Part shown: piece after piece, positions 12,421 to 23,604 of the stretch
Numbering within the stretch: the stretch's first letter is position 1
Layout of the letters: each line of letters begins with the position of its first letter
Origin: Volvox africanus
Lineage: Eukaryota; Chlorophyta; Chlorophyceae; Chlamydomonadales; Volvocaceae
Length of the DNA: 64,000 bases
Assembly: GCA_030268105.1 (NCBI GenBank)
Contig: BSDZ01000003.1
Location: 806,001-870,000, forward strand
Direction: 5' to 3'
Position numbers and translations under genes: made by a program
Notes under the pieces: model-generated
What the model saw: the letters and a program-made list of their open reading frames with translations, nothing else
What the model was told of the DNA's origin: nothing
The model's database searches: none

Positions 12421-15400
12421 GGCAGGCCTGGGCGCATTGCAAATTTCAATAGGGTTTGGGCTGCCCGAGAGTCGCTGGTTAGATTCCCGCTAGCTGATGA
12501 TTAGGGCAGGTTGTTGAGAGTGCGCAATGCACATATAAGAATAAATTTTGGAAGAAGGGCCAGGCAGGCCTGAAAGCATTGCAAATATTAACAGGTTTAA
12601 GCTGGCCGAGAGACGCCGGTTTGATTCCCTCTGGCTGGTTGTTGAGACTGCGCAATGCACATAAACCAATGAATGATGCAATAAGGGCCAGGCAGGCATG
12701 GGCGCATTGCAAAAATTCACAGGTTTTGGGCTGGCCGAGAGTCGCTGGTTAGTTTCCCACTGGCTGATGATGAGGGCAGGTTGTTGAGAGTGAGTCATGC
12801 ACATATAAGAATAAATAATGCAATAAGGTCATGGCAGGCCTGGGCGCATTGCAAATATAAACAGGTTTGGGCTGGCCAAGAGTCGCTGGTTAGATTCCTG
12901 CTGGCTGATGATCAGGGCAGGTTGTTGAGACTGCGCAATGCACATATACCAATGAATGATGCAATAAGGGCCAGGCAGGCCTGGGCGCATTGCAAATTTC
13001 ATTAGGTTTTGGGCTGGCTGAGAGTCCCTGGTTAGTTTCCCACTGGCTGATGATCAGGGCAGTTTGTTGAGAGTGAGCCATGCACATATAAGAATAAATG
13101 ATGCCATAAGGGCCAGGCAGGGCTGGGCGCATTGCAAATATAAACAGGTTTGGGCTGGCCAAGAGTCGCTGGTTAGATTCCCGCTGGCTGATGATCAGGG
13201 CAGGTTGTTGAGAGTGCGCAATGCACATATACCAATGAATGATGCAATAAGGGCCAGGCAGGCCTGGGCGCATTGCAAATTTCATTAGGTTTTGGGCTGG
13301 CTGAGAGTCCCTGGTTAGTTTCCCACTGGCTGATGATCAGGGCAGTTTGTTGAGAGTGAGCCATGCACATATAAGAATAAATGATGCCATAAGGGCCAGG
13401 CAGGGCTGGGCGCATTGCAAATATAAACAGGTTTGGGCTGGCCAAGAGTCCCTGGTTAGTTTCCCACTGGCTGATGATCAGGGCAGTTTGTTGAGAGTGA
13501 GCCATGCACATATATGAATAAATGATGCGATAAGGGCCAGGCAGGCCTGGGTGCATTGCAAATATTAACAGGTTTGGGCTGGCCGAGAGTCGCTGTTTAG
13601 ATTCCCTCTGGCAGGTTGTTGAGACTGCGCAATGCATATACACCAATTTATGATGAAATAAGGTCCAGGCAGGCCTGGGCGCATTGCAAATATAAACAGG
13701 TTTGGGCTTGCCGAGAGTCGCCGGTTAGATTCCCGCTGGCTGATGATCAGGGCAGGTTGTTGAGAGTAAGCCATGCACATATACCAATGAATGATGCAAT
13801 AAGGGCCAGGCATGGCTGGGCGCATTGCAAATATAAACAAGTTTGGGCTGGCCGAGAGTCGCTGGTTAGATTCCCGCTGGATGATGATCAGGGCAGTTTG
13901 TTGAGAGTGAGCCATGCACATATAAGAATAAATGATGCCATAAGGGCCAGGCAGGCCTGGGCGCATTGCAAATATAAACAGGTTTGGGCTGGCCAAGAGT
14001 CGCTGGTTAGATTCCTGCTGGCTGATGATCAGGGCAGGTTGTTGAGAGTGCGCAATGCACATATACCACTAAATGATGCAATAAGGGCCAGGCAGGCCTG
14101 GGCGCATTGCAAATTTCATTAGGTTTTGGGCTGGCTGAGAGTCCCTGGTTAGTTTCCCACTGGCTGATGATCAGGGCAGTTTGTTGAGAGTGAGCCATGC
14201 ACATATAAGAATAAATGATGCCATAAGGGCCAGGCAGGGCTGGGCGCATTGCAAATATAAACAGGTTTGGGCTGGCCAAGAGTCGCTGGTTAGATTCCCG
14301 CTGGCTGATGATCAGGGCAGGTTGTTGAGAATGCGCAATGCACATATACCAATGAATGATGCAATAAGGGCCAGGCAGGCCTGGGCGCATTGCAAATTTC
14401 ATTAGGTTTTGGGCTGGCTGAGAGTCCATGGTTAGTTTCCCACTGGCTGATGATCAGGGCAGTTTGTTGAGAGTGAGCCATGCACATATAAGAATAAATG
14501 ATGCGATAAGGGCCAGGCAGGCCTGGGTGCATTGCAAATATTAACAGGTTTGGGCTGGCCGAGAGTCGCTGTTTAGATTCCCTCTGGCAGGTTGTTGAGA
14601 CTGCACAATGCATATACACCAATTTATGATGCAATAAGGGCCAGGCAGGCCTGGGCGCATTGCAAATATTAAGAGGCTTAACAGGTTTGGGCTGGTCGAG
14701 AGTCGCTGGTTAGATTCCCGCTGGATGATGATGAGGGCAGGTTGTTGAGAGTGAGTCATGCACATATAAGAATAAATAATGCAATAAGGTCCAGGCAGGC
14801 CTGGGCGCATTGCAAATATAAACAGGTTTGGGCTGGCCAAGAGTCGCTGGTTAGATTCCTGCTGGCTGATGATCAGGGCAGGTTGTTGAGAGTGCGCAAT
14901 GCACATATACCAATAAATGATCCAGAAAGGGCCAGGCAGGCCTGGGCGCATTGCAAATTTCATTAGGTTTTGGGCTGGCTGAGAGTCCCTGGTTAGTTTC
15001 CCACTGGCTGATGATCAGGGCAGTTTGTTGAGAGTGAGCCATGCACATATATGAATAAATGATGCGATAAGGGCCAGGCAGGATTGGGTGCATTGCAAAT
15101 ATTAACAGGTTTGGGCTGGCCGAGAGTCGCTGTTTAGATTCCCTCTGGCAGGTTGTTGAGACTGCGCAATGCACATATTTCAATGAATGATGCAATAAGG
15201 TCCAGGCAGGCCTGGGCGCATTGCAAATATTAACAGGTTTTGGGTTGGCAGAGAGTCGCCGGTTAGATTCCCGCTGGCTGATGATCAGGGCAGGTTGTTG
15301 AGAGTGAGCCATGCACATATACCAATGAATGATGCAATAAGGGCCAGGCATGGCTGGGCGCATTGCAAATATAAACAAGTTTGGGCTGGCCGAGAGTCGC

Positions 15401-15744
15401 CGGTTAGATTCCCTCTGGCAGGTTGTTGAGACTGCGCAATGCACATATACCAATTAATGATGCAATAAGGGCCAGGCAGGCCTGAAAGCATTGCAAATTT
15501 CAAAAGGTTTTAGGCTGGCCAAGAGTGGCTGGTTAGATTCCCGCTAGCTAATGATCAGGGCAGGTTGTTGAGATTGCGCAATCCACATATACCAATGAAT
15601 AATGCAATAATGGCCAGGCAGGCCTGGGTGCATTGCAAAGATTAACAGGTTTTGGGCGGCCGAGCGTCACCGGTTAGATTCCCTCTGGCAGGTTGTTGAG
15701 ACTGCGCAATGCACATATACCAATTTATGATGCAATAAGGTCCA
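12421..15744 (+). repeat. HOR unit, 24-mer, 3,324 bp
   Basis: Monomer lengths are 142, 128, 142, 141, 142, 141, 142, 141, 128, 141, 141, 141, 142, 141, 142, 128, 150, 141, 142, 128, 142, 128, 142, 128. It is the largest unit and equals the 16-mer with eight extra monomers (1,117 bp) inserted after the sixth. The inserted block includes the monomer with CATATACACC and GATGAAATAAGG. Confidence 0.88.
14644..14793 (+). repeat. 150 bp monomer with 9 bp insertion
   Basis: This long monomer has ATTAAGAGGCTTAACAGG where others have ATTAACAGG, a 9 bp insertion (GAGGCTTAA) that duplicates the TTAA. The same insertion is seen at 130, 1,643, 2,204, 3,589, 4,150, 5,933, 6,494, 9,525, 11,320, 14,644, 17,544 and 29,807 (monomer starts). 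It is missing from the 18- and 20-mer HOR units at 18.6-28.8 kb, so it marks loss of the block that carried it. Confidence 0.9.
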
Positions 15745-18644
15745 GGCAGGCCTGGGCGCATTGCAAATTTCAATAGGGTTTGGGCTGCCCGAGAGTCGCT
15801 GGTTAGATTCCCGCTAGCTGATGATTAGGGCAGGTTGTTGAGAGTGCGCAATGCACATATAAGAATAAATTTTGGAAGAAGGGCCAGGCAGGCCTGAAAG
15901 CATTGCAAATATTAACAGGTTTAAGCTGGCCGAGAGACGCCGGTTTGATTCCCTCTGGCTGGTTGTTGAGACTGCGCAATGCACATAAACCAATGAATGA
16001 TGCAATAAGGGCCAGGCAGGCATGGGCGCATTGCAAAAATTCACAGGTTTTGGGCTGGCCAAGAGTCGCTGGTTAGATTCCCGCTGGCTGATGATCAGGG
16101 CAGGTTGTTGAGAGTGCGCAATGCACATATACCAATGAATGATGCAATAAGGGCCAGGCAGGCCTGGGCGCATTGCAAATTTCATTAGGTTTTGGGCTGG
16201 CTGAGAGTCCCTGGTTAGTTTCCCACTGGCTGATGATCAGGGCAGTTTGTTGAGAGTGAGCCATGCACATATATGAATAAATGATGCGATAAGGGCCAGG
16301 CAGGCCTGGGTGCATTGCAAATATAAACAGGTTTGGGCTGGCCAAGAGTCCCTGGTTAGTTTCCCACTGGCTGATGATCAGGGCAGTTTGTTGAGAGTGA
16401 GCCATGCACATATATGAATAAATGATGCGATAAGGGCCAGGCAGGCCTGGGTGCATTGCAAATATTAACAGGTTTGGGCTGGCCGAGAGTCGCTGTTTAG
16501 ATTCCCTCTGGCAGGTTGTTGAGACTGCGCAATGCATATACACCAATTTATGATGAAATAAGGTCCAGGCAGGCCTGGGCGCATTGCAAATATAAACAGG
16601 TTTGGGCTTGCCGAGAGTCGCCGGTTAGATTCCCGCTGGCTGATGATCAGGGCAGGTTGTTGAGAGTAAGCCATGCACATATACCAATGAATGATGCAAT
16701 AAGGGCCAGGCATGGCTGGGCGCATTGCAAATATAAACAAGTTTGGGCTGGCCGAGAGTCGCTGGTTAGATTCCCGCTGGATGATGATCAGGGCAGTTTG
16801 TTGAGAGTGAGCCATGCACATATAAGAATAAATGATGCCATAAGGGCCAGGCAGGCCTGGGCGCATTGCAAATATAAACAGATTTGGGCTGGCCAAGAGT
16901 CGCTGGTTAGATTCCTGCTGGCTGATGATCAGGGCAGGTTGTTGAGAGTGCGCAATGCACATGTACCACTAAATGATGCAATAAGGGCCAGGCAGGCCTG
17001 GGCGCATTGCAAATTTCATTAGGTTTTGGGCTGGCTGAGAGTCGCTGGTTAGTTTCCCACTGGCTGATGATCAGGGCAGTTTGTTGAGAGTGAGCCATGC
17101 ACATATAAGAATAAATGATGCCATAAGGGCCAGGCAGGGCTGGGCGCATTGCAAATATAAACAGGTTTGGGCTGGCCAAGAGTCGCTGGTTAGATTCCCG
17201 CTGGCTGATGATCAGGGCAGGTTGTTGAGAATGCGCAATGCACATATACCAATGAATGATGCAATAAGGGCCAGGCAGGCCTGGGCGCATTGCAAATTTC
17301 ATTAGGTTTTGGGCTGGCTGAGAGTCCCTGGTTAGTTTCCCACTGGCTGATGATCAGGGCAGTTTGTTGAGAGTGAGCCATGCACATATAAGAATAAATG
17401 ATGCGATAAGGGCCAGGCAGGCCTGGGTGCATTGCAAATATTAACAGGTTTGGGCTGGCCGAGAGTCGCTGTTTAGATTCCCTCTGGCAGGTTGTTGAGA
17501 CTGCACAATGCATATACACCAATTTATGATGCAATAAGGGCCAGGCAGGCCTGGGCGCATTGCAAATATTAAGAGGCTTAACAGGTTTGGGCTGGTCGAG
17601 AGTCGCTGGTTAGATTCCCGCTGGATGATGATGAGGGCAGGTTGTTGAGAGTGAGTCATGCACATATAAGAATAAATAATGCAATAAGGTCCAGGCAGGG
17701 CTGGGCGCATTGCAAATATAAACAGGTTTGGGCTGGCCAAGAGTTGCTGGTTAGATTCCTGCTGGCTGATGATCAGGGCAGGTTGTTGAGAGTGCGCAAT
17801 GCACATATACCAATAAATGATCCAATAAGGACCAGGCAGGCCTGGGCGCATTGCAAATTTCATTAGGTTTTGGGCTGGCTGAGAGTCCCTGGTTAGTTTC
17901 CCACTGGCTGATGATCAGGGCAGTTTGTTGAGAGTGAGCCATGCACATATATGAATAAATGATGCGATAAGGGCCAGGCAGGATTGGGTGCATTGCAAAT
18001 ATTAACAGGTTTGGGCTGGCCGAGAGTTGCTGTTTAGATTCCCTCTGGCAGGTTGTTGAGACTGCGCAATGCACATATTTCAATGAATGATGCAATAAGG
18101 TCCAGGCAGGCCTGGGCGCATTGCAAATATTAACAGGTTTTGGGTTGGCAGAGAGTCGCCGGTTAGATTCCCGCTGGCTGATGATCAGGGCAGGTTGTTG
18201 AGAGTGAGCCATGCACATATACCAATGAATGATGCAATAAGGGCCAGGCATGGCTGGGCGCATTGCAAATATAAACAAGTTTGGGCTGGCCGAGAGTCGC
18301 CGGTTAGATTCCCTCTGGCAGGTTGTTGAGACTGCGCAATGCACATATACCAATTAATGATGCAATAAGGGCCAGGCAGGCCTGAAAGCATTGCAAATTT
18401 CAAAAGGTTTTAGGCTGGCCAAGAGTGGCTGGTTAGATTCCCGCTAGCTAATGATCAGGGCAGGTTGTTGAGATTGCGCAATCCACATATACCAATGAAT
18501 AATGCAATAATGGCCAGGCAGGCCTGGGTGCATTGCAAAGATTAACAGGTTTTGGGCGGCCGAGCGTCACCGGTTAGATTCCCTCTGGCAGGTTGTTGAG
18601 ACTGCGCAATGCACATATACCAATTTACGATGCAATAAGGTCCA
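15745..18644 (+). repeat. HOR unit, 21-mer, 2,900 bp
   Basis: Monomer lengths are 142, 128, 142, 142, 141, 128, 141, 141, 141, 142, 141, 142, 128, 150, 141, 142, 128, 142, 128, 142, 128. It matches the 24-mer minus three monomers (424 bp) from the dimer-rich stretch. At 16,056-16,080 one monomer joins the start of one variant (AAAAATTCACAGG) to the body of another (GGCCAAGAGTCGCTGG), the likely exchange point. Confidence 0.87.
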
Positions 18645-21124
18645 GGCAGGCCTGGGCGCATTGCAAATTTCAATAGGGTTTGGGCTGCCCGAGAGTCGCT
18701 GGTTAGATTCCCGCTAGCTGATGATTAGGGCAGGTTGTTGAGAGTGCGCAATGCACATATAAGAATAAATTTTGGAAGAAGGGCCAGGCAGGCCTGAAAG
18801 CATTGCAAATATTAACAGGTTTAAGCTGGCCGAGAGACGCCGGTTTGATTCCCTCTGGCTGGTTGTTGAGACTGCGCAATGCACATAAACCAATGAATGA
18901 TGCAATAAGGGCCAGGCAGGCATGGGCGCATTGCAAAAATTCACAGGTTTTGGGCTGGCCGAGAGTCGCTGGTTAGTTTCCCACTGGTTGATGATGAGGG
19001 CAGGTTGTTGAGAGTGAGTCATGCACATATAAGAATAAATAATGCAATAAGGTCCAGGCAGGCCTGGGCGCATTGCAAATATAAACAGGTTTGGGCTGGC
19101 CAAGAGTCGCTGGTTAGATTCCTGCTGGCTGATGATCAGGGCAGGTTGTTGAGACTGCGCAATGCACATATACCAATGAATGATGCAATAAGGGCCAGGC
19201 AGGCCTGGGCGCATTGCAAATTTCATTAGGTTTTGGGCTGGCTGAGAGTCCCTGGTTAGTTTCCCACTGGCTGATGATCAGGGCAGTTTGTTGAGAGTGA
19301 GCCATGCACATATAAGAATAAATGATGCCATAAGGGCCAGGCAGGGCTGGGCGCATTGCAAATATAAACAGGTTTGGGCTGGCCAAGAGTCGCTGGTTAG
19401 ATTCCCGCTGGCTGATGATCAGGGCAGGTTGTTGAGAGTGCGCAATGCACATATACCAATGAATGATGCAATAAGGGCCAGGCAGGCCTGGGCGCATTGC
19501 AAATTTCATTAGGTTTTGGGCTGGCTGAGAGTCCCTGGTTAGTTTCCCACTGGCTGATGATCAGGGCAGTTTGTTGAGAGTGAGCCATGCACATATAAGA
19601 ATAAATGATGCCATAAGGGCCAGGCAGGGCTGGGCGCATTGCAAATATAAACAGGTTTGGGCTGGCCAAGAGTCCCTGGTTAGTTTCCCACTGGCTGATG
19701 ATCAGGGCAGTTTGTTGAGAGTGAGCCATGCACATATATGAATAAATGATGCGATAAGGGCCAGGCAGGCCTGGGTGCATTGCAAATATTAACAGGTTTG
19801 GGCTGGCCGAGAGTCGCTGTTTAGATTCCCTCTGGCAGGTTGTTGAGACTGCGCAATGCACATATACCACTAAATGATGCAATAAGGTCCAGGCAGGCCT
19901 GGGCGCATTGCAAATATAAACAGGTTTGGGCTTGCCGAGAGTCGCCGGTTAGATTCCCGCTGGCTGATGATCAGGGCAGGTTGTTGAGAGTAAGCCATGC
20001 ACATATACCAATGAATGATGCAATAAGGGCCAGGCATGGCTGGGCGCATTGCAAATATAAACAAGTTTGGGCTGGCCGAGAGTCGCTGGTTAGATTCCCG
20101 CTGGATGATGATGAGGGCAGGTTGTTGAGAGTGAGTCATGCACATATAAGAATAAATAATGCAATAAGGTCCAGGCAGGCCTGGGCGCATTGCAAATATA
20201 AACAGGTTTGGGCTGGCCAAGAGTCGCTGGTTAGATTCCCGCTGGCTGATGATCAGGGCAGGTTGTTGAGAGTGAGCCATGCACATATACCACTGAATGA
20301 TGCAATAAGGGCCAGGCAGGCCTGGGCGCATTGCAAATTTCATTAGGTTTTGGGCTGGCTGAGAGTCCCTGGTTAGTTTCCCACTGGCTGATGATCAGGG
20401 CAGGTTGTTGAGAGTGAGCCATGCACATATATGAATAAATGATGCGATAAGGGCCAGGCAGGATTGGGTGCATTGCAAATATTAACAGGTTTGGGCTGGC
20501 CGAGAGTCGCTGTTTAGATTCCCTCTGGCAGGTTGTTGAGACTGCGCAATGCACATATTTCAATGAATGATGCAATAAGGTCCAGGCAGGCCTGGGCGCA
20601 TTGCAAATATTAACAGGTTTTGGGTTGGCAGAGAGTCGCCGGTTAGATTCCCGCTGGCTGATGATCAGGGCAGGTTGTTGAGAGTGAGCCATGCACATAT
20701 ACCAATGAATGATGCAATAAGGGCCAGGCATGGCTGGGCGCATTGCAAATATAAACAAGTTTGGGCTGGCCGAGAGTCGCGGGTTAGATTCCCTCTGGCT
20801 GGTTGTTGAGACTGCGCAATGCACATATACCAATTAATGATGCAATAAGGGCCAGGCAGGCCTGAAAGCATTGCAAATTTCAAAAGGTTTTCGGCTGGCC
20901 AAGAGTGGCTGGTTAGATTCCCGCTAGCTAATGATCAGGGCAGGTTGTTGAGATTGCGCAATCCACATATAACAATGAATAATGCAATAATGGCCAGGCA
21001 GGCCTGGGTGCATTGCAAAGATTAACAGGTTTTGGGCGGCCGAGCGTCACCGGTTAGATTCCCTCTGGCAGGTTGTTGAGACTGCGCAATGCACATATAC
21101 CAATTTACGATGCAATAAGGTCCA
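18645..21124 (+). repeat. HOR unit, 18-mer (type II), 2,480 bp, copy 1
   Basis: It has the same eighteen-monomer pattern as the next unit and the same length to the base. It equals the 24-mer minus a six-monomer, 844 bp block that included the 150 bp monomer. By eye I saw only about ten substitutions against copy 2. Confidence 0.9.
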
Positions 21125-21536
21125 GGCAGGCCTGGGCGCATTGCAAATTTCAATAGGGTTTGGGCTGCCCGAGAGTCGCTGGTTAGATTCCCGCTAGCTG
21201 ATGATTAGGGCAGGTTGTTGAGAGTGCGCAATGCACATATAAGAATAAATTTTGGAAGAAGGGCCAGGCAGGCCTGAAAGCATTGCAAATATTAACAGGT
21301 TTAAGCTGGCCGAGAGACGCCGGTTTGATTCCCTCTGGCTGGTTGTTGAGACTGCGCAATGCACATAAACCAATGAATGATGCAATAAGGGCCAGGCAGG
21401 CATGGGCGCATTGCAAAAATTCACAGGTTTTGGGCTGGCCGAGAGTCGCTGGTTAGTTTCCCACTGGTTGATGATGAGGGCAGGTTGTTGAGAGTGAGTC
21501 ATGCACATATAAGAATAAATAATGCAATAAGGTCCA

Positions 21537-21819
21537 GGCAGGCCTGGGCGCATTGCAAATATAAACAGGTTTGGGCTGGCCAAGAGTCGCTGGTTAGATT
21601 CCTGCTGGCTGATGATCAGGGCAGGTTGTTGAGACTGCGCAATGCACATATACCAATGAATGATGCAATAAGGGCCAGGCAGGCCTGGGCGCATTGCAAA
21701 TTTCATTAGGTTTTGGGCTGGCTGAGAGTCCCTGGTTAGTTTCCCACTGGCTGATGATCAGGGCAGTTTGTTGAGAGTGAGCCATGCACATATAAGAATA
21801 AATGATGCCATAAGGGCCA
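21537..21819 (+). repeat. Representative L monomer dimer (141 + 142 bp)
   Basis: Two adjacent long monomers, 21,537-21,677 and 21,678-21,819, form the 283 bp dimer that recurs through the HOR units. The monomers differ by TTTGGG versus TTTTGGG (the one-base length difference), TATAAACAGG versus TTCATTAGG, and GTCGCTGGTTAGATTCC versus GTCCCTGGTTAGTTTCC. Conserved blocks are the CCAGGC-AG-GCCTGG inverted repeat at the monomer boundary, the CTGAT-G-ATCAG odd palindrome in the middle, and GCATTGC/GCAATGC inverted heptamers about 75 bp apart. The 283 bp period is not a multiple of three, so reading frames rotate from dimer to dimer. Confidence 0.93.
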
Positions 21820-22936
21820 GGCAGGGCTGGGCGCATTGCAAATATAAACAGGTTTGGGCTGGCCAAGAGTCGCTGGTTAGATTCCCGCTGGCTGATGATC
21901 AGGGCAGGTTGTTGAGAGTGCGCAATGCACATATACCAATGAATGATGCAATAAGGGCCAGGCAGGCCTGGGCGCATTGCAAATTTCATTAGGTTTTGGG
22001 CTGGCTGAGAGTCCCTGGTTAGTTTCCCACTGGCTGATGATCAGGGCAGTTTGTTGAGAGTGAGCCATGCACATATAAGAATAAATGATGCCATAAGGGC
22101 CAGGCAGGGCTGGGCGCATTGCAAATATAAACAGGTTTGGGCTGGCCAAGAGTCCCTGGTTAGTTTCCCACTGGCTGATGATCAGGGCAGTTTGTTGAGA
22201 GTGAGCCATGCACATATATGAATAAATGATGCGATAAGGGCCAGGCAGGCCTGGGTGCATTGCAAATATTAACAGGTTTGGGCTGGCCGAGAGTCGCTGT
22301 TTAGATTCCCTCTGGCAGGTTGTTGAGACTGCGCAATGCACATATACCACTAAATGATGCAATAAGGTCCAGGCAGGCCTGGGCGCATTGCAAATATAAA
22401 CAGGTTTGGGCTTGCCGAGAGTCGCCGGTTAGATTCCCGCTGGCTGATGATCAGGGCAGGTTGTTGAGAGTAAGCCATGCACATATACCAATGAATGATG
22501 CAATAAGGGCCAGGCATGGCTGGGCGCATTGCAAATATAAACAAGTTTGGGCTGGCCGAGAGTCGCTGGTTAGATTCCCGCTGGATGATGATGAGGGCAG
22601 GTTGTTGAGAGTGAGTCATGCACATATAAGAATAAATAATGCAATAAGGTCCAGGCAGGCCTGGGCGCATTGCAAATATAAACAGGTTTGGGCTGGCCAA
22701 GAGTCGCTGGTTAGATTCCCGCTGGCTGATGATCAGGGCAGGTTGTTGAGAGTGCGCAATGCACATATACCACTGAATGATGCAATAAGGGCCAGGCAGG
22801 CCTGGGCGCATTGCAAATTTCATTAGGTTTTGGGCTGGCTGAGAGTCCCTGGTTAGTTTCCCACTGGCTGATGATCAGGGCAGTTTGTTGAGAGAGAGCC
22901 ATGCACATATATGAATAAATGATGCGATAAGGGCCA

Positions 22937-23064
22937 GGCAGGATTGGGTGCATTGCAAATATTAACAGGTTTGGGCTGGCCGAGAGTCGCTGTTTAGATT
23001 CCCTCTGGCAGGTTGTTGAGACTGCGCAATGCACATATTTCAATGAATGATGCAATAAGGGCCA
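22937..23064 (+). repeat. Representative S monomer (128 bp)
   Basis: A short monomer. Compared with the L form it lacks 13 bp: L has TGGCTGATGATCAGGGCAGG where S has TGGCAGG, a loss between two GGC triplets. It has the three-T form of TTTGGG, accounting for the 14 bp difference from the 142 bp monomer. S monomers in the main array also have CCCTCTGG instead of CCCGCTGG. They occupy fixed positions in each HOR (five of the eighteen in the 2,480 bp unit), so they serve as phase markers. Confidence 0.92.
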
Positions 23065-23604
23065 GGCAGGCCTGGGCGCATTGCAAATATTAACAGGTTT
23101 TGGGTTGGCAGAGAGTCGCCGGTTAGATTCCCGCTGGCTGATGATCAGGGCAGGTTGTTGAGAGTGAGCCATGCACATATACCAATGAATGATGCAATAA
23201 GGGCCAGGCATGGCTGGGCGCATTGCAAATATAAACAAGTTTGGGCTGGCCGAGAGTCGCCGGTTAGATTCCCTCTGGCAGGTTGTTGAGACTGCGCAAT
23301 GCACATATACCAATTAATGATGCAATAAGGGCCAGGCAGGCCTGAAAGCATTGCAAATTTCAAAAGGTTTTAGGCTGGCCAAGAGTGGCTGGTTAGATTC
23401 CCGCTAGCTAATGATCAGGGCAGGTTGTTGAGATTGCGCAATCCACATATACCAATGAATAATGCAATAATGGCCAGGCAGGCCTGGGTGCATTGCAAAG
23501 ATTAACAGGTTTTGGGCGGCCGAGCGGCACCGGTTAGATTCCCTCTGGCAGGTTGTTGAGACTGCGCAATGCACATATACCAATTTACGATGCAATAAGG
23601 TCCA

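Larger units (their letters stand above)
21125..23604 (+). repeat. HOR unit, 18-mer (type II), 2,480 bp, copy 2
   Basis: Monomer lengths are 142, 128, 142, 141, 142, 141, 142, 141, 128, 141, 141, 141, 142, 128, 142, 128, 142, 128, which sum to 2,480. It is the clearest reference unit for this series because both neighbours share its phase and most of its sequence. Confidence 0.92.
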
